Below are positions 8,285 through 20,279 of a DNA stretch of 64,000 nt, piece after piece. The position numbers were made by a program, and so were the translations under genes. The stretch's first letter is position 1, and every line of letters begins with the position of its first letter. Source of the DNA: AWTP1-13 sp033764875 (lineage in GTDB: Bacteria; Pseudomonadota; Alphaproteobacteria; Rhizobiales; Hyphomicrobiaceae); assembly GCA_033764875.1 (NCBI GenBank), contig JANRIO010000104.1, positions 7,154 to 71,153 on the forward strand, read 5' to 3'. The notes below the pieces were generated by a model. The model saw only the letters and a program-made list of their open reading frames with translations, was not told the origin of the DNA and did not search any database.

Positions 8285-10921
8285 TCAGGCGTTGCCCGGC
8301 GATTGGCCCCCAGGGGCCGTGCCCGCGTCGGCATCGACGCTGGGACCGGGGCCGGCGGCTTTCTCGGCCGCCCTCTGCGCCGCCCGCTCCTCGAGCATGC
8401 GCTGGAGGTAGCGCTTCACCCCGTCGAGATCGCGCAGGTTCACGTCCACTGTATTGTAGGGGATCTCGATGCCGGCGGCGTGGAACTCCTTGAGGATGGC
8501 CATGCGCAGCTCCGACTGCACGGTTCCCGCCTGGTCGATGTCGGGCAGCGACACGCGCAGCGTGAAGCTCAGGGCGCTGTCGCCGAAGTTGTCGAGGCCG
8601 ATCCAGGGGGCGGGCGTCGTGAGGACGCCCGGGTGGGCGGCGGCAACGCGCTGCAGGATCTCGATGACCCGGTCGGGATCGCTGGTATAGGCGACGCCCA
8701 CCTTGACGTTGGCGGCCCCCATCTTGTTGCGGTGCGTCCAGTTGAGCACGCGGCCGGTGATCAGCTCCGAGTTCGGAATGATGAGGCTCGCCTTGTCGAA
8801 GGTCTCCACCTCGGTGGCGCGCACCGAGATGCGCCGCACGTAGCCCTGCTCGGTGCCCACCACGATGCGGTCGCCGACCTTGACGGGACGCTCGATGAGC
8901 AGGATGAGGCCGGACACGAAGTTGTTGACGATCGACTGCAGGCCGAAGCCGATGCCGACCGAGAGCGCGCCGGCAACGATGGCGAGGCTGGTCACGTCGA
9001 AGCCGGCGTAGGAGACGGCGATCAGCGCCGAGATGGTGACGCAGGCATAGCCGACGACGGTATCGATGGACTCGATGATGCTCTGGTCGAGCCGCGTCTC
9101 CTTGAGCGCCTTCTCCTTCAGCCAGTGCTGGAAGAGACGGGTCGTGAACAAGAGCGCGATGAACAGCACGATGCCGATGAGGATGCGCGCCAGGGAGATC
9201 TTGAACGACCCGATCTCCATGCCGAACAGCAGCGCCTTGAACCAGTCGCGGATGTCGGCGCCGGAGAAGCCCCACTGCAGCATGAGCACGGGCACGGCGC
9301 AGATCACGAGGGCGAGCGTCAGCGCCGCCTCGGTCAGCCGGGCGAGCTGGTTGCGCCTGGGCTCGTCGAGGCCGAAGCGGTGCTCGAGGACCTCGGTCAC
9401 GGGAAGCTTGCGGCTGCGGGGCTCGCGGGTGAGCGCGCGGATGGCGAGGTAGAGCAGCCAGACGACGGCGATGACCATGCCGGTCAGCACGATCTGCTGC
9501 GACATGAAGCGGGCAAGCGCGACGTAGCCGAGGGCGGCGGCCGCGAGAACGCCCAGCGCCAGAACCCACAGCGCGAGCTTCAGCCACAGGGGCTGGTGGC
9601 GCGAGACGGGGGCGGCGTCGGCAGCCGCGGAGGCGCCATCCTCCGGCGGGGCCACCCATTGCGGCATGGGGGTAAACGGGGTCACGGCCGCCCAGATCAA
9701 CAGCATGGCGAAGATCAGGCTCGCGGCGAAGGACTGCACCACCGTCAGCGTCAGGGGCGCCAGGAAGGCGCGGCCGACCTGGGCCAGGGCGCCGTCCAGC
9801 GAGTAGACGATGGTCATGCTGTAGAGGATGCGCGTCAGCGCGCGGGCAGCCCTGTCGTCGAGCGGAACGATGCGCCAGCGCGCCTCGCCGGGCGCCATGA
9901 CGGCGCGGATCAGCGACGTCATCAGGACGATCTCGAGGCCCGAGAAGAACACGCCCTCGGCGACCAGAGACCAGGGCGGGTAGAGGAGGTCGAGCGTGTC
10001 GAGACCCACGTAGAGGATGACGAGTGCGGCGATCGCGGGCAGGGCGGCCAAGGGCGTCGCCCATGCGATCGACATGCCGCGCTCGAAGAACGAGGGCGTG
10101 TCGCTGCGCCGCCGCCGATGGCGGGCGATGAAGCGGCCCGTCAGCCAGCGCAGGATCGCGAAGGCGAGCACGGCGCCGAGCAGGACGAGGCCAAGCTCGG
10201 TGCGTTTGGCTAGGGCCCAGCGCTGCCAGTCCTCGACCTGGTAGGAGACCCGGCGGGCGAGGTGGGGGATCTGGGCGGAGAGATCGCGCCACACCTGCGG
10301 CAGCACGGGGCTGTGCATGCGCTGCATCAGGTTCTTGGTGAACAGCGAGTGGCGCATCACGGTGATGCGCTCGATCAGCTGGCGCGCCCGCGCCCATGTC
10401 AGCTCCGTCGACTTGATGGCGCCGTCGAGCTGGGCGGCAAGCGCGTTGAGGCGGGCACGCTCGGCGGCGATCGCGGGCGCCTCCGGCGGCTGATCCTTTG
10501 CCGGGGGCGGGCCCAGCTTCTCGATCAATGCTTTGACGTCGGCTAGTCGCGGGCGCAGGTCGTCTGCGGTGCTGGAGGAGTCCGACAGGATGGCCTCGGC
10601 GTCGCTGCGCAGACGGCGCAGATCCTGCTCGATCTCGGCGAGGTTCTGGATCTCCTTCTCGGCCTCCTCGATGGCGCTGGTCAGGCGCGCCACGGGCTCG
10701 AGGACGGTGGCAGGCAACTCGACGGCGGGTTGCGGGGGGGCCGGCTGCGCCGGCTGGGCGTCGGGGGCCTTGGCGGGCGCCGGGGTCGTCGCCTGCGGGA
10801 CGGGGCCGGGCGATGGCGGCTGCGCCGCAGGCGTCTGGGCAAGGGCAGAGGCCCCAGCCAGCACGGCGATCGCAAACGTGATGATGGCCGCGCGCAGGGC
10901 GGCGATGCAAGGCGTTGGCAT
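8285..10921 (-). CDS. Large mechanosensitive ion channel, MscS family with DUF3772
   Basis: An 878-residue inner-membrane channel that would release solutes on hypo-osmotic shock. Order of parts: a signal peptide (AIAVLAGASALAQ), a Pro/Ala-rich linker, a periplasmic helical DUF3772-type region (about residues 70-250), and a long series of membrane segments. The C-terminal MscS core (about residues 600-860) follows, with the pore helix region SLAIVAGALSVGIGFGLQSI and the beta domain beginning RPVKVGDRIVVG. The C-terminal tail is charged. This architecture matches the MscK/YbiO-like large channels of Hyphomicrobiales. It lies convergent to dksA and shares its strand with the FliO-like gene upstream. 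Confidence 0.93.
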   Translation of the reverse strand: MPTPCIAALRAAIITFAIAVLAGASALAQTPAAQPPSPGPVPQATTPAPAKAPDAQPAQPAPPQPAVELPATVLEPVARLTSAIEEAEKEIQNLAEIEQDLRRLRSDAEAILSDSSSTADDLRPRLADVKALIEKLGPPPAKDQPPEAPAIAAERARLNALAAQLDGAIKSTELTWARARQLIERITVMRHSLFTKNLMQRMHSPVLPQVWRDLSAQIPHLARRVSYQVEDWQRWALAKRTELGLVLLGAVLAFAILRWLTGRFIARHRRRRSDTPSFFERGMSIAWATPLAALPAIAALVILYVGLDTLDLLYPPWSLVAEGVFFSGLEIVLMTSLIRAVMAPGEARWRIVPLDDRAARALTRILYSMTIVYSLDGALAQVGRAFLAPLTLTVVQSFAASLIFAMLLIWAAVTPFTPMPQWVAPPEDGASAAADAAPVSRHQPLWLKLALWVLALGVLAAAALGYVALARFMSQQIVLTGMVIAVVWLLYLAIRALTREPRSRKLPVTEVLEHRFGLDEPRRNQLARLTEAALTLALVICAVPVLMLQWGFSGADIRDWFKALLFGMEIGSFKISLARILIGIVLFIALLFTTRLFQHWLKEKALKETRLDQSIIESIDTVVGYACVTISALIAVSYAGFDVTSLAIVAGALSVGIGFGLQSIVNNFVSGLILLIERPVKVGDRIVVGTEQGYVRRISVRATEVETFDKASLIIPNSELITGRVLNWTHRNKMGAANVKVGVAYTSDPDRVIEILQRVAAAHPGVLTTPAPWIGLDNFGDSALSFTLRVSLPDIDQAGTVQSELRMAILKEFHAAGIEIPYNTVDVNLRDLDGVKRYLQRMLEERAAQRAAEKAAGPGPSVDADAGTAPGGQSPGNA

Positions 10922-10959
10922 TTGGCTCTGTCGGGTTCGCGCCGCCCGCGAGGGGGCGG

Positions 10960-11337
10960 CTATTCGTTGACGGCTTGGCCGAGCGCGCGCGGCTGGCGTG
11001 TGAAGACGGGCGGCGCCGGCGGCTCGCTTATAGCCTCGCGCGGGCCGGTCGGGGCATAGGACTTCTCGTCAGGCGGGGCGATGCCGGTCTCGATCACCAG
11101 ATCCACGGGGCCGCCGGTGAGGACGAGGTGCTCGATATTGTCGCGGCGGATCAGCAGCAGCTTGCGACGGCCGTCGACCATGATGTGCTCGCTGACGCCC
11201 AGGCGCGGCTCGGGGCGGCCCTGGAACCAGTCGGGGAAGAGCTGAGCCAGGTCGCCGGTCTGGTAGTAGCGGTAGCCGAGCACGGCGACGACACCCCCGG
11301 CAGCCAGCAGGATCGTCATCAAGAGCCAGAACAGCAT
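10960..11337 (-). CDS. FliO-like membrane protein
   Basis: A 125-residue protein with one N-terminal transmembrane segment (LFWLLMTILLAAGGVVAVLGY). A cytoplasmic domain follows, containing RLGVSEHIMVDGRRKLLLIRR and HLVLTGGPVDLVIETGI, which is the signature of the FliO family of flagellar export-gate assembly proteins. A Pro-rich tail follows. In Hyphomicrobiales such a gene often lies divergent from cckA, as here. No other flagellar gene is visible in this window, so a strictly flagellar role is not certain. ATG 11337 is preceded by GAGGCGAAC. Confidence 0.75.
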   Translation of the reverse strand: MLFWLLMTILLAAGGVVAVLGYRYYQTGDLAQLFPDWFQGRPEPRLGVSEHIMVDGRRKLLLIRRDNIEHLVLTGGPVDLVIETGIAPPDEKSYAPTGPREAISEPPAPPVFTRQPRALGQAVNE

Positions 11338-11667
11338 GTTCGCCTCGCCGCTTCGCAGTTTTCGACACGTGTAGCAGGTGCCCGGTCCGCGCCACTTTGC
11401 CCGCCTCGCGCCGGCGGCGCCAGCCTAGGCGGAGGAAAATGCACCAGATTCCGAGGTCGTCGGATGCGCGCGCCGCCCCTGCGGGCAGGCCGGCAACACC
11501 ACCTTGCGGATGGTCCGGCAAACAGGCACCGGGACTCTTCATCCCATCTTAACCTGAATGACTGCTTTCTTGTGACGTCGCAGCGGGACACCGAGGCCCC
11601 ATCGCGGGTCTGACAGGCCCCCCGCCGCGACCAACAAGTGCCACACGGTTTGAACACTGGTTTGTAC
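11338..11667. other. Divergent intergenic region, FliO-like/cckA
   Basis: About 330 bp between two divergent genes, presumably carrying both promoters. A TTAAC half-site occurs near 11549, but no second half-site at the CtrA spacing (TTAA-N7-TTAA) could be confirmed. An in-frame GTG at 11638 could extend CckA by 10 residues. Confidence 0.4.
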
Positions 11668-14322
11668 ATGCGTTCCGAAGTCGGCTCGTTCTGGGGCGTC
11701 GCCTCCCCGCTCTATCGCTCGCTGCGCCAAGTTCGGCTCTTTCTCGAGCAGAATCAGCTAAGACTGCAGCGCATGGCGCATCTCAAGTTAAGCCCGCAGG
11801 GCGGTGTGGACAGCGCGCTTGGTGTCGTCGCTGCCTTCGCCCAGAAGTTCGCCACCCCGCTTTTGGTGGCGGGCGGCGGATTCGCGGCGGCGGTGGTCCT
11901 CATCGCCAGCGGCAGCGCCGAGCCCGTGCTGCTGGCCGTGCTGTCGCTTCTTGCCGTCGGCGGCGCCTTCCTGCTGTTCGGCCTGTGGACGGGCGCCCTG
12001 CACCTGGGCGAGCGCGTGCGGCCGGGCGACGTCAGCCGGGCGGCCGCGGACGGCCTCGGCGACGGCGTGCAGATCGCGGGCGTAGACGGCGCAGTCCTCT
12101 ACAGCAATCCGGCGCTGCGCAACATGCTGATGCGGCGCGCAGGCGGCGTCGCCAGCCTCGAGGAGACGTTCGCGCAGGAGGCCGATGCGGCGCGCGCCTA
12201 CTTCCGGCTCAACCGCGCGGCCGAGCGCGGCGAGGCGCGGGAGGAGGAGTTCTACCTGCGCGCGGGCCTCGCCAGCGCGGCGGGCGGACGCTGGCTGCGC
12301 GTGTCGGTGCGGCCGATCGCGACCGAGCCGGCAACAGACGTGGGAGCTGCGCCGCTCGCCCAGCGCACGCTGTGGCACGTCGTCGACATCACCCGCGAGC
12401 GCTCGCGCGAGATCGAGACGGTGGCGAGCTTGGAGGCCACCATCGGCTTCTACGACGGGCTGCCGCAGGGCCTGTTCGCGGCCCGCCCCGACGGTCGGCT
12501 TGCGCATCTCAACGCCACGCTCGTGCAATGGCTCGGCCTCAAGGCGGAGCCGGGCAAGAGCTTCGTGCTGTCCGATATCCTGCCGGCCGACGGCGTGTCG
12601 CTGGTGCGGGCGGTCAGCCGCGCCGCGCCCGGCAAGGCGACGCGCATCGACCTCGACCTCCTGCGCGAGGACGGCTCGACGTTCCCGGCCGAGCTGATCT
12701 GCCGCGGCAACGGTCCGCGCGGCATGATCTCGGTGCTGGTCCTCGATCGCAGCACGGAGCCGCAGCGCCGCGGGCAGAAGGCCTTCTCGGACGAGGCGCG
12801 CCTGGCGCGCCAGGCGGAGACGGCGCCGTTCGGCATCGCCACGGTGGCCAGCGACGGGCAGATCATCACCTCGAACCCGGCCTTCATGCGCATGTTCGCC
12901 GTCGAGGGCCGGCCGCTGCCGCAGCGCATGAGCGACCTCGGCTTCGGCGAGGAGGACACGGCGGGCGTGCTGGAGAAGGCGCTGGCACGGGCCTCCTCGG
13001 GCCGTCCCGGCCCTGAGCCGATCGAGATCACGTTCGGGGGCAAGCGCGAGCACACGCGCCGGCTCTACGTGCATCCGCTGGGCTCGGGCGCGCAAGGGTC
13101 CGCCAAGGGACCGCAGGGCGCCATCCTCTACGCGCTCGACGTCTCCGAGCAGAAGGCGCTGGAGCTGAAATTCGCGCAGAGCCACAAGATGGAGGCCGTG
13201 GGGCAGCTCGCCGGCGGTGTCGCGCACGACTTCAACAACGTGCTGACCGCCATCATCGGCTTCTCCGACCTGCTGCTGCAGACGCACCGGCCGACGGACC
13301 GCGCCTACGGCGACATCATGAACATCAAGAGCAGCGCCAACCGCGCTGCCGGCCTCGTCAGCCAGCTGCTCGCCTTCTCGCGCCGGCAGACGCTGCACCC
13401 GCAGGTGATCGAGCTCGGCGAGGCGCTGACCGACCTGGCGCCGCTGATCACCCGCTCGCTCGGCGAGTCCATCGTGCTGAAGTTCGAGCCCGGGCGCGAC
13501 TTGTGGTACGTCAAGGCCGACAAGAGCCAGCTGACGCAGGTCGTCATCAACCTGGCCGTCAACGCGCGCGACGCGATGCCGGGCGGCGGCTCGCTCTCGA
13601 TCCGCACGAAGAACATCACCGAGCGCGAGAGCCTCAAGCTGTCGAGCCTCGGCGTCGCGGCGGCCGAGTACGTGCTGATCGAGGTGGAGGATACCGGCGT
13701 CGGCATCCCGGCCGACATCATCGGCAAGATCTTCGAGCCCTTCTTCACTACCAAGGAGGTGGGCAAGGGGACCGGTCTCGGCCTGTCCACGGTCTACGGC
13801 ATCGTCAAGCAGACGGGCGGCTACATCTTCGCCGACAGCACGGTCGGCCGCGGCACCACCTTCCGCGTCTACCTGCCCCGGCACATGGTGACGGAGGCCG
13901 AGCTCGCATCCCTGCGCGAGGGGCCCAAGAAGGAGGCCGCGCGCGACCTCACCGGCACGGGACGCGTGCTGCTCGTGGAGGACGAGGACGCGGTGCGCAA
14001 CTTCGCGGCGCGCGCGCTCTCCCGCCAGGGCTACGACGTGCTCGAGGCGGCCTCGGGGCTCGAGGCGCTCGAGGTGATGGAGCGCGAGCAGGGCCGCATC
14101 GACCTCGTCGTCTCCGACGTGATCATGCCGGAGATGGACGGGCCGACGATGCTGAAGGAGATGCGCAAGACGAGGCCTGATCTCAAGATCATCTTCGTCT
14201 CGGGCTACTCGGACGACGCGTTCAAGAAGAGCCTGGACGAGAACGAGGTCTACTCCTTCCTGCCCAAGCCCTTCACGCTGCCCCAGATCGCGGCCAAGGT
14301 GAAGGAGCAGCTGGGGCGGTAG
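11668..14322 (+). CDS. cckA: Cell-cycle hybrid histidine kinase CckA
   Basis: CckA controls phosphorylation of the master regulator CtrA through the phosphotransferase ChpT. Parts in order: an N-terminal region, two transmembrane segments (about residues 60-110), PAS-like domains, and a HisKA domain with VAHDFNN whose histidine is near residue 520. Next come a HATPase_c domain (NLAVNARDAMPGGG, DTGVGIP, GTGLGLSTVYGIV) and a C-terminal receiver with the phospho-acceptor aspartate of VVSDVIMPEMDGP near residue 817. The combination of one GFSDLLLQTHRPTD kinase and one terminal receiver is diagnostic. The start is ambiguous: GTG 11638, ATG 11668 or ATG 11773, none with a strong ribosome-binding site. 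Confidence 0.95.
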   Translation: MRSEVGSFWGVASPLYRSLRQVRLFLEQNQLRLQRMAHLKLSPQGGVDSALGVVAAFAQKFATPLLVAGGGFAAAVVLIASGSAEPVLLAVLSLLAVGGAFLLFGLWTGALHLGERVRPGDVSRAAADGLGDGVQIAGVDGAVLYSNPALRNMLMRRAGGVASLEETFAQEADAARAYFRLNRAAERGEAREEEFYLRAGLASAAGGRWLRVSVRPIATEPATDVGAAPLAQRTLWHVVDITRERSREIETVASLEATIGFYDGLPQGLFAARPDGRLAHLNATLVQWLGLKAEPGKSFVLSDILPADGVSLVRAVSRAAPGKATRIDLDLLREDGSTFPAELICRGNGPRGMISVLVLDRSTEPQRRGQKAFSDEARLARQAETAPFGIATVASDGQIITSNPAFMRMFAVEGRPLPQRMSDLGFGEEDTAGVLEKALARASSGRPGPEPIEITFGGKREHTRRLYVHPLGSGAQGSAKGPQGAILYALDVSEQKALELKFAQSHKMEAVGQLAGGVAHDFNNVLTAIIGFSDLLLQTHRPTDRAYGDIMNIKSSANRAAGLVSQLLAFSRRQTLHPQVIELGEALTDLAPLITRSLGESIVLKFEPGRDLWYVKADKSQLTQVVINLAVNARDAMPGGGSLSIRTKNITERESLKLSSLGVAAAEYVLIEVEDTGVGIPADIIGKIFEPFFTTKEVGKGTGLGLSTVYGIVKQTGGYIFADSTVGRGTTFRVYLPRHMVTEAELASLREGPKKEAARDLTGTGRVLLVEDEDAVRNFAARALSRQGYDVLEAASGLEALEVMEREQGRIDLVVSDVIMPEMDGPTMLKEMRKTRPDLKIIFVSGYSDDAFKKSLDENEVYSFLPKPFTLPQIAAKVKEQLGR

Positions 14323-14335
14323 CTCTCGGCCCCCG

Positions 14336-14363
14336 ACGCCCGTCTCCTGTCATGGACGGGCGT
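14336..14363. terminator. Hairpin after cckA
   Basis: ACGCCCGTC (14336-14344) pairs perfectly with GACGGGCGT (14355-14363) across a 10-nt loop, 14 bp past the cckA stop and before the end of a convergent small gene. There is no T-tract, so termination strength is uncertain. Confidence 0.5.
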
Positions 14364-14390
14364 GTCCGGACCAGCATGCGGGACCCCGGC

Positions 14391-14534
14391 TCAGCGTGCG
14401 GCGGATGCGTCGGTGCCGGCGGGCACGACGTAGAGCTCGCCGGCCTTCTCGACGAGAGCCCAGTCGCCGCCGTCGCCGCCGAAGATCGCCATCAGCGCCA
14501 CAAGGCCATTCACGGGCTCGGTCTCGATGATCAT
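14391..14534 (-). CDS. Small unknown protein, 47 aa
   Basis: Unrecognised. The 47 residues begin MIIETEPVNGLVALMAIFGG and end in an acidic/neutral tail with GELYVVPAGTD; a short amphipathic or weakly hydrophobic stretch lies near residues 9-20. Support for reality is the ribosome-binding site: GGAGAG lies 6 bp before ATG 14534. Frame composition is also like its neighbours. It is convergent with cckA and divergent from another small gene at 14778. No function can be assigned. Confidence 0.55.
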   Translation of the reverse strand: MIIETEPVNGLVALMAIFGGDGGDWALVEKAGELYVVPAGTDASAAR

Positions 14535-14777
14535 TGGTGTCTCTCCTGCGGGGTTTGCGACTGCGGTGAGGAAGAGACTAGCGGGGGCCCAGCGACCGGG
14601 CTGTTCCACTGGGAACGCCGATGCGGGCCGTCGGCCCGGCGAGGCCGCCGCGACCGGTCCGCGCGATCCGGCCAGCGGATTGCGGCTGGCCGGACGGCGT
14701 GGGAGAGCCTGGACAGTGGACGTCGATCCGGGCCGCGCGCTCTTGTATGCTTGGCGACGTGCGATGGAGGTCGGGGC

Positions 14778-14999
14778 GTGAAGGAATGGACTGCAGGGTG
14801 GGTCTTCGTCCACGAGGGCACCTACTACTGGGTTGGTGCACCTGATGCCGAAGCCGCCAGGCGATTGGTGGCACAGCACAACCCCGATGCTGCAAAGACC
14901 GAGCCCGAGCGTCTCACCAACGGCGCCGGCTACATCAGCCTGCGCAACGGCGAGGTCCTGATCGGAAAGGCCCGTCGAGGACCCGATAGCCCCGCCTGA
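14778..14999 (+). CDS. Small unknown protein, 73 aa
   Basis: Unrecognised. It begins at GTG 14778 behind a strong GGAGG, giving 73 residues starting MKEWTAGWVFVHEGTYYWVG. The sequence has an aromatic-rich N-terminal half that looks like a beta-hairpin, an Ala/Arg helix (DAEAARRLVAQHN), then GYISLRNGEVLIGKARR. It is not hydrophobic and has no signal peptide. It lies between cckA and recA on the same strand, but the LexA-box-containing recA promoter separates it from recA. Confidence 0.6.
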   Translation: MKEWTAGWVFVHEGTYYWVGAPDAEAARRLVAQHNPDAAKTEPERLTNGAGYISLRNGEVLIGKARRGPDSPA

Positions 15000-15066
15000 T
15001 GAGGCGCCAAGGGCCGGGAGCGCCCCGCGCCGATCGCCAGCGCGGGAGTGGCTTCAGAGGCGAATG

Positions 15067-15081
15067 GAACGTTCCGCGAAC
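15067..15081 (+). promoter_or_regulatory. LexA-binding SOS box, perfect GAAC-N7-GAAC
   Basis: GAACGTTCCGCGAAC matches the alphaproteobacterial LexA operator exactly. It lies 134 bp upstream of the recA start, just before a second, imperfect site in the promoter itself. Confidence 0.85.
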
Positions 15082-15110
15082 TTTATTTGCAAGGCGAAGC
15101 GTCGCCGTGG

Positions 15111-15139
15111 TTGCGGAATGAGAACAAAAGTGGTACAGA
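15111..15139 (+). promoter_or_regulatory. recA promoter with an embedded degenerate LexA box
   Basis: TTGCGG (15111-15116) and TACAGA (15134-15139) are spaced by 17 bp, a plausible sigma-70 promoter. GAAC-N7-GTAC at 15122-15136, one base off the LexA consensus, occupies the spacer and overlaps the -10 box. A repressor bound there would block polymerase directly. Confidence 0.55.
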
Positions 15140-15214
15140 AGAGCATCAATATGGGGACAGTCGCGCGAGTACGTTTTGCACCCCCTGCAACTCGTGGAAT
15201 AAGAGGACAATCGC

Positions 15215-16366
<1,152 letters not shown>

Positions 16367-16745
16367 GGCCGGTCGTCCCGGGCGGGCGGGCTGAAGATCC
16401 CTGCGGCGAGGCACGCGGGCGGGTGGCACACCTGCGGCATGCCCCGCGCGCGCCCTGCCCGGCTTTCGCACACCGGGAATTGCGCATCTCGCGCCGATTT
16501 TGCAGCGCGGCCCGTTGGCCGGCCAACCGCGGCTGGCGCCGCTCGGCTGCGTCTGGCGCTCGCCGAGCGGCATCCTGTTGCCGGCCTGCGCGCGGCCGAC
16601 ACCTGCTCCGGCGGTGGCATCGGCAGGCGGCGGGCGGGGCCATCCACCGCGCCCGGCCGGGGCTTTGTGGACAGGGGGCCGGCACGTAGCTAGAAGAGGC
16701 GGGTTTCACCAGGGACGCTTCCCGCAACAGGCTCGCACCACATCC
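16367..16745. other. recA-alaS intergenic region
   Basis: A 379-bp gene-free, GC-rich stretch. No convincing terminator with a T-tract, promoter or structured leader was recognised. The alaS ATG is preceded by a weak ribosome-binding site. Confidence 0.4.
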
Positions 16746-19454
<2,709 letters not shown>

Positions 19455-20279
19455 GCCGGGACGGGGCGGCGGCGCGGCGGCGCGCGCTGAGGCGCAAGCG
19501 GGTCTGCGGGTCGCTCGCCACCAGCGTGGGCTGGCGCTTGGCCGCCGACTTGCCGGCGTTGCCCGTCGCAGATGCGCCGTTGCTCGCCTTCTGACGCGGC
19601 GGGGCCGGCCGGCTTGCGGCCGCCTTCGGCTGCGGCTTGCGGCCGTTGCCGCCGGCCTTCTTGGCGCTGGCGGGTTGCGCCTGGGCGAGGCCGGTGGAGC
19701 CGAAGCCGCCGTTGCCGCGCGCAGAATGCGCCGCGCGCGTCACCTCCACCAGGGCGGCCGCCTCGACCCTCTGCACGACGAGCTGGGCGATGCGCGCGCC
19801 GCGCTCGATCTTGAACCTGGTGTCGCCGAGATTGACGAGCAGCACGCCCACCTCGCCGCGATAGTCGCTGTCGATGGTGCCGGGGCTGTTGAGGACGGTG
19901 ATGCCGTTGCGCAGTGCCAGCCCCGAGCGCGGGCGCACCTGGGCCTCGTAGCCCTTCGGCAGCTCGAGCACGAGGCCCGTGGGGATCAGCGCGCGCTTGC
20001 CCGGCCCCAGCACGAGGGGACGGCCCTCGCCGACCGCCGCGACGAGATCCATGCCGGCGGAGCCCGCCGTCTGGTAGGCGGGAAGCTCGAGGCCCAGTGC
20101 GTGCGGCAGCCGGACCACTTTCACCTTGATGCGCGCCATGCGCGTCGCTTCCCCCTCGGGCCGTGCGGCCAAGACGTCTCGATGCAGGCTCGCACGCTTT
20201 GCGGGCGCATTCCAGGCCTTGTTGCACTCCGGGTCCGACGAACGTCGCGCAGCCTCAACGCGGCGTTTACCGCAAACGC

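Noticed and set aside
11788..13884. 698-codon minus-strand open frame opposite cckA
   Set aside because: Shadow of the cckA codon pattern; no recognisable domain, and the plus strand has a complete hybrid kinase.
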